Of a stretch of DNA of 64,000 bases, positions 1 to 11,365 are shown piece after piece (the first letter of the stretch is position 1; each line of letters opens with the position of its first letter). The notes beneath the pieces are model-generated. The model was not told the DNA's origin. It saw only the letters and a list, made by a program, of their open reading frames with translations, and did no database searches. Source of the DNA: Nemertoderma westbladi (lineage: Eukaryota; Xenacoelomorpha; Nemertodermatida; Nemertodermatidae); contig JAUCBJ010007687.1 of NCBI GenBank assembly GCA_032718475.1, positions 1-64,000 on the forward strand, in the 5' to 3' direction. Position numbers and translations under genes: made by a program.

Positions 1-560
1 TTTTAACTGAAGTTTCTCTCAATGTTTTAATTTCTAATCCGTTATCATTAGGACTTCCGTATAATAGCTACCTGTATTGCGTTGTGTTACACACCCGTTG
101 TCGCGCTCCCTTCCGAGTTGGTTTCATTATAAAGCATCACCCAAATCCAAACCCGTGGTTTGCCTTACCATAAAAATTAGATCGCGGTCACCCCAGAACT
201 TTACTCCCCAGAGGAAACTCCAGTACTCATTTTGCTACCATTTAAGGATGCTAAGAAAACTGCCTTGACCCCCATGCGGGGGTTGAAACCATGACCTCCG
301 AGAGACGTGAATACTACTATATTATTATTATTATTCCTAATAACCTTTTGTGTCATTAATGCATTCATCCATCACTACAGATGGACCGACTATTAGTCAG
401 TAATCTATATTTACATACCGTACTGAATATGAATAGAATAGTCGTACCACCTGGCTGCCTCATGCTACTAGTAGATACACACAGCTGACACTGGCTTCCC
501 TTCAGTATATCTCTTACTGTTTGGCTTCCCGTCAGTATATCTCTTACTGTTTGCGTTGTT
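1..560. other. Non-coding flank upstream of the PCBD-like gene
   Basis: No convincing gene is visible. A 63-codon open frame at 77-268 has no recognisable motif. A short TTA microsatellite lies near 320-336. The last 70 bases hold a tandem 30-bp duplication (separate entry) directly before the start codon, so part of this stretch is probably promoter or 5' UTR of the gene at 561. I see no clear TATA box. Confidence 0.5.
491..550 (+). repeat. 30-bp tandem duplication just upstream of the PCBD-like start codon
   Basis: Two adjacent 30-bp copies (491-520 and 521-550) differ at two positions and share the core TCAGTATATCTCTTACTGT. The second copy ends 10 bases before the ATG at 561. It may be a duplicated promoter or 5' UTR segment; its function is unknown. 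Confidence 0.85.
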
Positions 561-962
561 ATGCTGCATTTTATTTCGCACCGCTGTCGTCAGTTATCAC
601 TCGTTAGTTCCTATAGTTGTATAAATTTTGCTTCAACGAGATTAGCCATGACGTCTCGGTCACAAGATGATAAACTTACAAGCCAACAGCGTTGTAATGC
701 GGTAGCGGAACTATCTGTTACCGGTTGGTCTGATGTGGAGGGGCGCGACGCGGTATTCAAGGAATTCTCCTTCGGTAACTTCAACCAAGCCTTCGGGTTT
801 ATGACTCGGGTAGCTCTGCTAGCGGAGAAATTAGACCACCACCCGGAGTGGTTCAATGTCTACAACAAGGTACGGGTGACCCTGGCAACTCACGAGTTCG
901 GTGGCGTCAGTCAACGGGATGTTAGAATGGCAAATTTTATGGATAAAGTGGCCAGGGAGTGA
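561..962 (+). CDS. PCBD: Pterin-4-alpha-carbinolamine dehydratase / DCoH-like protein
   Basis: A 133-residue protein of the PCD/DCoH family. The enzyme dehydrates 4a-hydroxytetrahydrobiopterin in recycling of the cofactor used by aromatic amino-acid hydroxylases; animal members also bind HNF1-type factors as dimerisation cofactors. The family signature is clear at residues 79-104 ([19 protein letters not shown], then FNVYNKV). The catalytic histidines are visible at H93 and H94, with the later THE histidine at H111 and the RD aspartate at D120. The body matches the usual length of about 100 residues. The first 29 residues are an extra basic, Ser-rich, acid-free extension that could be a mitochondrial presequence as suggested for PCBD2-type proteins; Met30 (ATG at 648) would give the standard-length protein. 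The gene is a single exon, whereas vertebrate homologues are split, so it may be a retrocopy or belong to a lineage that lost the introns. The reading frame is intact, which favours a functional gene. PCBD1 versus PCBD2 orthology is not resolved. Confidence 0.93.
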   Translation: MLHFISHRCRQLSLVSSYSCINFASTRLAMTSRSQDDKLTSQQRCNAVAELSVTGWSDVEGRDAVFKEFSFGNFNQAFGFMTRVALLAEKLDHHPEWFNVYNKVRVTLATHEFGGVSQRDVRMANFMDKVARE

Positions 963-1202
963 CCATGACAACGACGGGTCTCATGTAGTCATTCCGACGT
1001 TGGTATATTTATTACGTTCCTTCAATCGGTTATATAAACAATAAGCCCACTCATATCGGAAGCGAGTAAAGCACTACTTTATGTGAACCTATAATTCCTA
1101 TAATATCAATATTCGTCTGTGTTCTTGGGAATTCATAACAATTATATTTAGGAGCATAATGTTATAATAATATTAATTATTCATGTTTTTTTATGTATTT
1201 AT

Positions 1203-1208
1203 AATAAA
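1203..1208 (+). terminator. Candidate polyadenylation signal of the PCBD-like gene
   Basis: An AATAAA hexamer lies 241 bases after the stop codon in an AT-rich 3' region (963-1256) with no other feature. It is the first exact hexamer I find downstream of the gene. Such hexamers are common in AT-rich DNA, so support is modest. Confidence 0.35.
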
Positions 1209-1256
1209 TTATAGTAGATAATTTTTCCATTTCGTTTGTTAAATTGTGAAATATAG

Positions 1257-4200
1257 AAATTCGCCCGTGTTTGTTCTTTGTTTTGGTTTATAAATTCGCC
1301 CGTGTTTGTTCTTTGTTTTGTGGTTTATAAATTCGCCCGTGTTTGTTCTTTGTTTTGTGGTTTATAAATTCGCCCGTGTTTGTTCTTTGTTTTGTGGTTT
1401 ATAAATTCGCCCGTGTTTGTTCTTTGTTGTGTGGTTGATAAATTCGCCCGTGTTTGTTCTTTGTTTTGTGGTTTATAAATTCGCCCGTGTTTGTTCTTTG
1501 TTGTGTGGTTTATAAATTCGCCCGTGTTTGTTCTTTGTTTTGTGGTTTATAAATTCGCCCGTGTTTGTTCTTTGTTTTGTGGTTTATAAATTCGCCCGTG
1601 TTTGTTCTTTGTTTTGTGGTTTATAAATTCGCCCGTGTTTGTTCTTTGTTTTGTGGTTTATAAATTCGCCCGTGTTTGTTCTTTGTTGTGTGGTTTATAA
1701 ATTCGCCCGTGTTTGTTCTTTGTTTTGTGGTTTATAAATTCGCCCGTGTTTGTTCTTTGTTTTGTGGTTTATAAATTCGCCCGTGTTTGTTCTTTGTTTT
1801 GTGGTTTATAAATTCGCCCGTGTTTGTTCTTTGTTTTGTGGTTTATAAATTCGCCCGTGTTTGTTCTTTGTTTTGTGGTTTATAAATTCGCCCGTGTTTG
1901 TTCTTTGTTTTGTGGTTTATAAATTCGCCCGTGTTTGTTCTTTGTTGTGTGGTTTATAAATTCGCCCGTGTTTGTTCTTTGTTTTGTGGTTTATAAATTC
2001 GCCCGTGTTTGTTCTTTGTTTTGTGGTTTATAAATTCGCCCGTGTTTGTTCTTTGTTTTGTGGTTTATAAATTCGCCCGTGTTTGTTCTTTGTTTTGTGG
2101 TTTATAAATTCGCCCGTGTTTGTTCTTTGTTTTGTGGTTTATAAATTCGCCCGTGTTTGTTCTTTGTTTTGTGGTTTATAAATTCGCCCGTGTTTGTTCT
2201 TTGTTTTGTGGTTTATAAATTCGCCCGTGTTTGTTCTTTGTTGTGTGGTTTATAAATTCGCCCGTGTTTGTTCTTTGTTTTGTGGTTTATAAATTCGCCC
2301 GTGTTTGTTCTTTGTTGTGTGGTTTATAAATTCGCCCGTGTTTGTTCTTTGTTGTGTGGTTTATAAATTCGCCCGTGTTTGTTCTTTGTTTTGTGGTTTA
2401 TAAATTCGCCCGTGTTTGTTCTTTGTTTTGTGGTTTATAAATTCGCCCGTGTTTGTTCTTTGTTTTGTGGTTTATAAATTCGCCCGTGTTTGTTCTTTGT
2501 TTTGTGGTTTATAAATTCGCCCGTGTTTGTTCTTTGTTGTGTGGTTGATAAATTCGCCCGTGTTTGTTCTTTGTTGTGTGGTTTATAAATTCGCCCGTGT
2601 TTGTTCTTTGTTTTGTGGTTAATAAATTCGCCCGTGTTTGTTCTTTGTTGTGTGGTTTATAAATTCGCCCGTGTTTGTTCTTTGTTGTGTGGTTGATAAA
2701 TTCGCCCGTGTTTGTTCTTTGTTGTGTGGTTTATAAATTCGCCCGTGTTTGTTCTTTGTTGTGTGGTTGATAAATTCGCCCGTGTTTGTTCTTTGTTGTG
2801 TGGTTTATAAATTCGCCCGTGTTTGTTCTTTGTTTTGTGGTTTATAAATTCGCCCGTGTTTGTTCTTTGTTGTGTGGTTAATAAATTCGCCCGTGTTTGT
2901 TCTTTGTTTTGTGGTTTATAAATTCGCCCGTGTTTGTTCTTTGTTGTGTGGTTGATAAATTCGCCCGTGTTTGTTCTTTGTTGTGTGGTTTATAAATTCG
3001 CCCGTGTTTGTTCTTTGTTTTGTGGTTAATAAATTCGCCCGTGTTTGTTCTTTGTTGTGTGGTTAATAAATTCGCCCGTGTTTGTTCTTTGTTTTGTGGT
3101 TTATAAATTCGCCCGTGTTTGTTCTTTGTTGTGTGGTTGATAAATTCGCCCGTGTTTGTTCTTTGTTTTGTGGTTGATAAATTCGCCCGTGTTTGTTCTT
3201 TGTTTTGTGGTTTATAAATTCGCCCGTGTTTGTTCTTTGTTGTGTGGTTGATAAATTCGCCCGTGTTTGTTCTTTGTTTTGTGGTTTATAAATTCGCCCG
3301 TGTTTGTTCTTTGTTGTGTGGTTGATAAATTCGCCCGTGTTTGTTCTTTGTTGTGTGGTTTATAAATTCGCCCGTGTTTGTTCTTTGTTGTGTGGTTTAT
3401 AAATTCGCCCGTGTTTGTTCTTTGTTGTGTGGTTGATAAATTCGCCCGTGTTTGTTCTTTGTTTTGTGGTTTATAAATTCGCCCGTGTTTGTTCTTTGTT
3501 GTGTGGTTGATAAATTCGCCCGTGTTTGTTCTTTGTTGTGTGGTTTATAAATTCGCCCGTGTTTGTTCTTTGTTTTGTGGTTTATAAATTCGCCCGTGTT
3601 TGTTCTTTGTTGTGTGGTTGATAAATTCGCCCGTGTTTGTTCTTTGTTGTGTGGTTTATAAATTCGCCCGTGTTTGTTCTTTGTTGTGTGGTTTATAAAT
3701 TCGCCCGTGTTTGTTCTTTGTTGTGTGGTTGATAAATTCGCCCGTGTTTGTTCTTTGTTTTGTGGTTTATAAATTCGCCCGTGTTTGTTCTTTGTTGTGT
3801 GGTTGATAAATTCGCCCGTGTTTGTTCTTTGTTTTGTGGTTGATAAATTCGCCCGTGTTTGTTCTTTGTTGTGTGGTTAATAAATTCGCCCGTGTTTGTT
3901 CTTTGTTTTGGTTTATAAATTCGCCCGTGTTTGTTCTTTGTTGTGTGGTTGATAAATTCGCCCGTGTTTGTTCTTTGTTTTGTGGTTTATAAATTCGCCC
4001 GTGTTTGTTCTTTGTTTTGTGGTTTATAAATTCGCCCGTGTTTGTTCTTTGTTGTGTGGTTTATAAATTCGCCCGTGTTTGTTCTTTGTTTTGTGGTTTA
4101 TAAATTCGCCAGTGTTTGTTCTTTGTTTTGTGTTTTATAAATTCGCCCGTGTTTGTTCTTTGTTTTGTGGTTTATAAATTCGCCCGTGTTTGTTCTTTGT

Positions 4201-7200
4201 TTTGTGGTTTATAAATTCGCCCGTGTTTGTTCTTTGTTTTGTGGTTTATAAATTCGCCCGTGTTTGTTCTTTGTTTTGTGGTTTATAAATTCGCCCGTGT
4301 TTGTTCTTTGTTGTGTGGTTTATAAATTCGCCCGTGTTTGTTCTTTGTTTTGTGGTTTATAAATTCGCCAGTGTTTGTTCTTTGTTTTGTGTTTTATAAA
4401 TTCGCCCGTGTTTGTTCTTTGTTTTGTGGTTTATAAATTCGCCCGTGTTTGTTCTTTGTTTTGTGGTTTATAAATTCGCCAGTGTTTGTTCTTTGTTTTG
4501 TGTTTTATAAATTCGCCCGTGTTTGTTCTTTGTTTTGTGGTTTATAAATTCGCCCGTGTTTGTTCTTTGTTTTGTGGTTTATAAATTCGCCCGTGTTTGT
4601 TCTTTGTTGTGTGGTTTATAAATTCGCCCGTGTTTGTTCTTTGTTTTGTGGTTTATAAATTCGCCCGTGTTTGTTCTTTGTTGTGTGGTTTATAAATTCG
4701 CCCGTGTTTGTTCTTTGTTGTGTGGTTTATAAATTCGCCCGTGTTTGTTCTTTGTTTTGTGGTATATAAATTCGCCCGTGTTTGTTCTTTGTTTTGTGGT
4801 TTATAAATTCGCCCGTGTTTGTTCTTTGTTTTGTGGTTTATAAATTCGCCCGTGTTTGTTCTTTGTTTTGTGGTTTATAAATTCACCCGTGTTTGTTCTT
4901 TGTTTTGTGGTTAATAAATTCGCTCGTGTTTGTTCTTTGTTGTGTGGTTAATAAATTCGCCCGTGTTTGTTCTTTGTTTTGTGGTTTATAAACTCGCCCG
5001 TGTTTGTTCTTTGTTGTGTGGTTGATAAATTCGCCCGTGTTTGTTCTTTGTTGTGTGGTTTATAAATTCGCCCGTGTTTGTTCTTTGTTTTGTGGTTAAT
5101 AAATTCGCTCGTGTTTGTTCTTTGTTGTGTGGTTAATAAATTCGCCCGTGTTTGTTCTTTGTTTTGTGGTTTATAAACTCGCCCGTGTTTGTTCTTTGTT
5201 GTGTGGTTGATAAATTCGCCCGTGTTTGTTCTTTGTTTTGTGGTTGATAAATTCGCCCGTGTTTGTTCTTTGTTTTGTGGTTTATAAATTCGCCCGTGTT
5301 TGTTCTTTGTTGTGTGGTTGATAAATTCGCCCGTGTTTGTTCTTTGTTTTGTGGTTTATAAATTCGCCCGTGTTTGTTCTTTGTTGTGTGGTTGATAAAT
5401 TCGCCCGTGTTTGTTCTTTGTTGTGTGGTTTATAAATTCGCCCGTGTTTGTTCTTTGTTGTGTGGTTTATAAATTCGCCCGTGTTTGTTCTTTGTTGTGT
5501 GGTTGATAAATTCGCCCGTGTTTGTTCTTTGTTTTGTGGTTTATAAATTCGCCCGTGTTTGTTCTTTGTTGTGTGGTTGATAAATTCGCCCGTGTTTGTT
5601 CTTTGTTGTGTGGTTTATAAATTCGCCAGTGTTTGTTCTTTGTTGTGTGGTTTATAAATTCGCCCGTGTTTGTTCTTTGTTGTGTGGTTTATAAATTCGC
5701 CCGTGTTTGTTCTTTGTTGTGTGGTTGATAAATTCGCCCGTGTTTGTTCTTTGTTGTGTGGTTGATAAATTCGCCCGTGTTTGTTCTTTGTTTTGTGGTT
5801 TATAAATTCGCCCGTGTTTGTTCTTTGTTGTGTGGTTGATAAATTCGCCCGTGTTTGTTCTTTGTTGTGTGGTTTATAAATTCGCCCGTGTTTGTTCTTT
5901 GTTGTGTGGTTTATAAATTCGCCCGTGTTTGTTCTTTGTTTTGTGGTTTATAAATTCGCCAGTGTTTGTTCTTTGTTTTGTGTTTTATAAATTCGCCCGT
6001 GTTTGTTCTTTGTTTTGTGGTTTATAAATTCGCCCGTGTTTGTTCTTTGTTTTGTGGTTTATAAATTCGCCCGTGTTTGTTCTTTGTTTTGTGGTTTATA
6101 AATTCGCCCGTGTTTGTTCTTTGTTTTGTGGTTTATAAATTCGCCAGTGTTTGTTCTTTGTTTTGTGTTTTATAAATTCGCCCGTGTTTGTTCTTTGTTG
6201 TGTGGTTGATAAATTCGCCCGTGTTTGTTCTTTGTTGTGTGGTTGATAAATTCGCCCGTGTTTGTTCTTTGTTTTGTGGTTTATAAATTCGCCCGTGTTT
6301 GTTCTTTGTTTTGTGGTTTATAAATTCGCCCGTGTTTGTTCTTTGTTGTGTGGTTGATAAATTCGCCCGTGTTTGTTCTTTGTTGTGTGGTTTATAAATT
6401 CGCCCGTGTTTGTTCTTTGTTTTGTGGTTTATAAATTCGCCAGTGTTTGTTCTTTGTTTTGTGTTTTATAAATTCGCCCGTGTTTGTTCTTTGTTGTGTG
6501 GTTGATAAATTCGCCCGTGTTTGTTCTTTGTTGTGTGGTTTATAAATTCGCCCGTGTTTGTTCTTTGTTTTGTGGTTAATAAATTCGCTCGTGTTTGTTC
6601 TTTGTTGTGTGGTTAATAAATTCGCCCGTGTTTGTTCTTTGTTTTGTGGTTTATAAACTCGCCCGTGTTTGTTCTTTGTTGTGTGGTTGATAAATTCGCC
6701 CGTGTTTGTTCTTTGTTTTGTGGTTGATAAATTCGCCCGTGTTTGTTCTTTGTTTTGTGGTTTATAAATTCGCCCGTGTTTGTTCTTTGTTGTGTGGTTG
6801 ATAAATTCGCCCGTGTTTGTTCTTTGTTTTGTGGTTTATAAATTCGCCCGTGTTTGTTCTTTGTTGTGTGGTTGATAAATTCGCCCGTGTTTGTTCTTTG
6901 TTGTGTGGTTTATAAATTCGCCCGTGTTTGTTCTTTGTTGTGTGGTTTATAAATTCGCCCGTGTTTGTTCTTTGTTGTGTGGTTGATAAATTCGCCCGTG
7001 TTTGTTCTTTGTTTTGTGGTTTATAAATTCGCCCGTGTTTGTTCTTTGTTGTGTGGTTGATAAATTCGCCCGTGTTTGTTCTTTGTTGTGTGGTTTATAA
7101 ATTCGCCAGTGTTTGTTCTTTGTTGTGTGGTTTATAAATTCGCCCGTGTTTGTTCTTTGTTGTGTGGTTTATAAATTCGCCCGTGTTTGTTCTTTGTTGT

Positions 7201-10087
7201 GTGGTTGATAAATTCGCCCGTGTTTGTTCTTTGTTGTGTGGTTGATAAATTCGCCCGTGTTTGTTCTTTGTTTTGTGGTTTATAAATTCGCCCGTGTTTG
7301 TTCTTTGTTGTGTGGTTGATAAATTCGCCCGTGTTTGTTCTTTGTTGTGTGGTTTATAAATTCGCCCGTGTTTGTTCTTTGTTGTGTGGTTTATAAATTC
7401 GCCCGTGTTTGTTCTTTGTTTTGTGGTTTATAAATTCGCCAGTGTTTGTTCTTTGTTTTGTGTTTTATAAATTCGCCCGTGTTTGTTCTTTGTTTTGTGG
7501 TTTATAAATTCGCCCGTGTTTGTTCTTTGTTTTGTGGTTTATAAATTCGCCCGTGTTTGTTCTTTGTTTTGTGGTTTATAAATTCGCCCGTGTTTGTTCT
7601 TTGTTTTGTGGTTTATAAATTCGCCAGTGTTTGTTCTTTGTTTTGTGTTTTATAAATTCGCCCGTGTTTGTTCTTTGTTGTGTGGTTGATAAATTCGCCC
7701 GTGTTTGTTCTTTGTTGTGTGGTTGATAAATTCGCCCGTGTTTGTTCTTTGTTTTGTGGTTTATAAATTCGCCCGTGTTTGTTCTTTGTTTTGTGGTTTA
7801 TAAATTCGCCCGTGTTTGTTCTTTGTTGTGTGGTTGATAAATTCGCCCGTGTTTGTTCTTTGTTGTGTGGTTTATAAATTCGCCCGTGTTTGTTCTTTGT
7901 TTTGTGGTTTATAAATTCGCCAGTGTTTGTTCTTTGTTTTGTGTTTTATAAATTCGCCCGTGTTTGTTCTTTGTTGTGTGGTTGATAAATTCGCCCGTGT
8001 TTGTTCTTTGTTGTGTGGTTGATAAATTCGCCCGTGTTTGTTCTTTGTTGTGTGATTAATAAATTCGCCCGTGTTTGTTCTTTGTTTTGGTTTATAAATT
8101 CGCCCGTGTTTGTTCTTTGTTGTGTGGTTTATAAATTCGCCCGTGTTTGTTCTTTGTTGTGTGGTTTATAAATTCGCCCGTGTTTGTTCTTTGTTTTGTG
8201 GTTTATAAATTCGCCAGTGTTTGTTCTTTGTTTTGTGTTTTATAAATTCGCCCGTGTTTGTTCTTTGTTTTGTGGTTTATAAATTCGCCCGTGTTTGTTC
8301 TTTGTTTTGTGGTTTATAAATTCGCCCGTGTTTGTTCTTTGTTGTGTGGTTTATAAATTCGCCCGTGTTTGTTCTTTGTTTTGTGGTTTATAAATTCGCC
8401 CGTGTTTGTTCTTTGTTGTGTGGTTGATAAATTCGCCCGTGTTTGTTCTTTGTTTTGTGGTTGATAAATTCGCCCGTGTTTGTTCTTTGTTTTGTGGTTT
8501 ATAAATTCGCCCGTGTTTGTTCTTTGTTGTGTGGTTGATAAATTCGCCCGTGTTTGTTCTTTGTTTTGTGGTTTATAAATTCGCCCGTGTTTGTTCTTTG
8601 TTGTGTGGTTGATAAATTCGCCCGTGTTTGTTCTTTGTTGTGTGGTTTATAAATTCGCCCGTGTTTGTTCTTTGTTGTGTGGTTTATAAATTCGCCCGTG
8701 TTTGTTCTTTGTTGTGTGGTTGATAAATTCGCCCGTGTTTGTTCTTTGTTTTGTGGTTTATAAATTCGCCCGTGTTTGTTCTTTGTTGTGTGGTTGATAA
8801 ATTCGCCCGTGTTTGTTCTTTGTTGTGTGGTTTATAAATTCGCCAGTGTTTGTTCTTTGTTGTGTGGTTTATAAATTCGCCCGTGTTTGTTCTTTGTTGT
8901 GTGGTTTATAAATTCGCCCGTGTTTGTTCTTTGTTGTGTGGTTGATAAATTCGCCCGTGTTTGTTCTTTGTTGTGTGGTTGATAAATTCGCCCGTGTTTG
9001 TTCTTTGTTTTGTGGTTTATAAATTCGCCCGTGTTTGTTCTTTGTTGTGTGGTTGATAAATTCGCCCGTGTTTGTTCTTTGTTGTGTGGTTTATAAATTC
9101 GCCCGTGTTTGTTCTTTGTTGTGTGGTTTATAAATTCGCCCGTGTTTGTTCTTTGTTTTGTGGTTTATAAATTCGCCAGTGTTTGTTCTTTGTTTTGTGT
9201 TTTATAAATTCGCCCGTGTTTGTTCTTTGTTTTGTGGTTTATAAATTCGCCCGTGTTTGTTCTTTGTTTTGTGGTTTATAAATTCGCCCGTGTTTGTTCT
9301 TTGTTTTGTGGTTTATAAATTCGCCCGTGTTTGTTCTTTGTTTTGTGGTTTATAAATTCGCCAGTGTTTGTTCTTTGTTTTGTGTTTTATAAATTCGCCC
9401 GTGTTTGTTCTTTGTTGTGTGGTTGATAAATTCGCCCGTGTTTGTTCTTTGTTGTGTGGTTGATAAATTCGCCCGTGTTTGTTCTTTGTTTTGTGGTTTA
9501 TAAATTCGCCCGTGTTTGTTCTTTGTTTTGTGGTTTATAAATTCGCCCGTGTTTGTTCTTTGTTGTGTGGTTGATAAATTCGCCCGTGTTTGTTCTTTGT
9601 TGTGTGGTTTATAAATTCGCCCGTGTTTGTTCTTTGTTTTGTGGTTTATAAATTCGCCAGTGTTTGTTCTTTGTTTTGTGTTTTATAAATTCGCCCGTGT
9701 TTGTTCTTTGTTGTGTGGTTGATAAATTCGCCCGTGTTTGTTCTTTGTTGTGTGGTTGATAAATTCGCCCGTGTTTGTTCTTTGTTGTGTGATTAATAAA
9801 TTCGCCCGTGTTTGTTCTTTGTTTTGGTTTATAAATTCGCCCGTGTTTGTTCTTTGTTGTGTGGTTTATAAATTCGCCCGTGTTTGTTCTTTGTTGTGTG
9901 GTTTATAAATTCGCCCGTGTTTGTTCTTTGTTTTGTGGTTTATAAATTCGCCAGTGTTTGTTCTTTGTTTTGTGTTTTATAAATTCGCCCGTGTTTGTTC
10001 TTTGTTTTGTGGTTTATAAATTCGCCCGTGTTTGTTCTTTGTTTTGTGGTTTATAAATTCGCCCGTGTTTGTTCTTTGTTGTGTGGT
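1257..10087 (+). repeat. 37-bp minisatellite array 1, about 239 units
   Basis: A continuous head-to-tail array of a 37-bp unit beginning TTTATAAATTCGCCCGTG and finishing in a T/G-only stretch. Units vary at a few fixed sites: GTTTTGTGG versus GTTGTGTGG, TTTATAAA versus TTGATAAA or TTAATAAA, and GCCCGTG versus GCCAGTG or GCTCGTG. A few units are 35 bp, missing one TG (near 1283, 3906, 8085, 9822). Many GCCAGTG units are followed by TGTTTTAT rather than TGGTTTAT, so variants travel in linked blocks. The unit length is not a multiple of three and no long frame stays open, so the array is not coding. BEL1 interrupts it at 10087 and it continues at 27595. Confidence 0.98.
4921..9830 (+). repeat. 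Higher-order duplicated blocks inside the 37-bp array
   Basis: Rare variant units serve as landmarks. The GCTCGTG unit at 5106 recurs at 6586, an offset of 1480 bp (40 units). The GCCAGTG unit with a GTTGTGTGG tail at 5624 recurs at 7104 (again 1480 bp) and at 8841 (1737 bp later). The GATTAAT unit at 8054 recurs at 9791, also 1737 bp apart (47 units minus 2 bp, explained by one 35-bp unit). Runs of variant units after these landmarks match in order where I compared them. Blocks of 40 to 47 units have therefore been duplicated in tandem on top of the 37-bp period. Confidence 0.88.
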
Positions 10088-10210
10088 TATAGAATTATAT
10101 TCCCTAAATGCCGTGGATTTTCAAAATTTTATTTTATTCGAATTAACTTTGTAAAGATTGCTTTGAGTTCTCATTCGTATTGGTTCTATCTATTATGCAT
10201 CTATCGGTCA

Positions 10211-10289
10211 GGTGGTTCAGTAGCTCAGTTGGTAGAGCGTTGGAAATTATAAGTGTAGTAGGTATCGAGTTCGAATCCTAGTAAGTGCG
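10211..10289 (+). repeat. tRNA-like sequence (SINE-like) inside the BEL1 5' LTR
   Basis: An A-box-like TAGCTCAGTTGG (10221) and a B-box-like GAGTTCGAATCC (10267) are spaced as in a tRNA gene. The D arm can pair (GCTC with GAGC), but the anticodon and T stems do not, so it is not a functional tRNA. It probably derives from a tRNA-headed SINE captured by an ancestral LTR, since both LTRs carry it. It could act as an RNA polymerase III promoter, which is untested. Confidence 0.75.
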
Positions 10290-10497
10290 AATTATTTTTT
10301 GTGCAGAATTTCAACTCATTTAAATTAACCGCTACAAATTAATTGCATTTGTCTGTACCAATAAGGCTGTAGTTATTTGATTGTAACCAATGTCGTGCAA
10401 GTTATATATTAGCTGGACCAATAAGCTATCTTTAAAACCTTGTTAGAACCCATAGAACAATCGAGAATTTTCTCGATTGATTGCAGCACAAATTTAG

Positions 10498-10507
10498 TAT
10501 ATAAAGG
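10498..10507 (+). promoter_or_regulatory. TATA box of the BEL1 LTR (U3/R border)
   Basis: TATATAAAGG lies 19 bases after a perfect inverted repeat (CAATCGAGAA with TTCTCGATTG, 2-base loop, 10458-10479). AATAAA follows at 10624, so a short R region between them is plausible. The same arrangement is present at 25116 in the 3' LTR. Confidence 0.6.
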
Positions 10508-10623
10508 TGCGATTTCGTTCATTAGTTATCTCAATCTCAATCAATCACTGCAATTTCCATCATTCGCTTTCTGTCTTATTTCAGATTACATTGTTTATTG
10601 TATAATAGTTATTATATGTTTGT

Positions 10624-10629
10624 AATAAA
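10624..10629 (+). terminator. Polyadenylation signal of the BEL1 LTR
   Basis: AATAAA, 117 bases after the TATA box, followed within 40 bases by a T/C-rich stretch. In the 3' LTR the equivalent copy (25242) would end the element transcript. If this is the R/U5 border, U5 would be an unusually long 1.6 kb. Confidence 0.5.
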
Positions 10630-11106
10630 GTCAGAAATACTAGTCACATCTCTCAGCCTTTCTATCTGTTTTAATATGGTTTCACTACGGTGAACAAACT
10701 CAGGGACAGGATGGCCAGCTAGAGATCGGGCCGCAGCAATGAACGGGAACATCACAGGAATGTAGACGAGAGACAACCCGCAATACCATCTTAGAGTTAT
10801 TCGCCCATCGCCTGAAAGGTTAGACAGCGTTCGATCCTTGCTACCTAAGTGTAAGACCAAAGATCAAAGGTAGACGTAGTGACACGCTGCAAGCCTAAAA
10901 TTACATCATAGGGACTGTACTGTCTTGATTCAGGGAAAACCGCAGTAGACCTTCATATTCCTACGGGGGGGGGAGGAGAGAGAGCAGATACTAGTAAGCA
11001 GATAGGACGTAGGCACACCGGTACAAGGCATACACATTGGTTAGGGTGCAGCAAACTGTACGCTTAACTCTTGCTAAGTACAGGTGTGTGTGCGACTATT
11101 TGCCGT

Positions 11107-11365
11107 ACTAGGATCGGCATGCTGCATTGCAGCTGCATTTTTAAGAATGCTGTGCCGGTTTGTCAACAAAATTGCACCGCCACAACTCCCTATCACCCAT
11201 GACATTTGCTAGATCATCCGCATCTTTAAGGCCAGTGTCCTTTAAGATGCGTCTCAAGAAAGTCATGGGCTGTCCACCATGCTTATTCACTCCATGAGGC
11301 TGCCAAAGTACAAGATTATGCACTGGCTGGTCCTCACGGCGAAAGCAATGTCCTGCAAAGGACTA
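11107..11365 (-). mobile_element. 5'-truncated LINE 3' end inside the BEL1 5' LTR
   Basis: On the minus strand this matches the last 60 codons and 3' tail of the LINE fragment at 35105-35923, with only scattered differences. A 60-residue open frame (11141-11323) covers the conserved C terminus of the reverse transcriptase ORF. The 3' LTR shows the empty site (CCGTACAACGGTGTC at 25721-25735), so the net insertion is 253 bp. I see no clear target-site duplication; a few bases of target seem lost. The tail reads TAGTA-type, as in the other copies. Confidence 0.88.

Noticed and set aside
1257-10087. CRISPR-like appearance of regularly spaced repeats
   Set aside because: The 37-bp units abut with no unique spacers and the context is animal DNA; it is a minisatellite.
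9995-10252. 85-codon open frame
   Set aside because: It only translates the last minisatellite units and the tRNA-like segment of the LTR.
10211-10289. Functional tRNA gene
   Set aside because: A and B boxes are present but anticodon, T and acceptor stems do not pair, and the same sequence sits in both LTRs.
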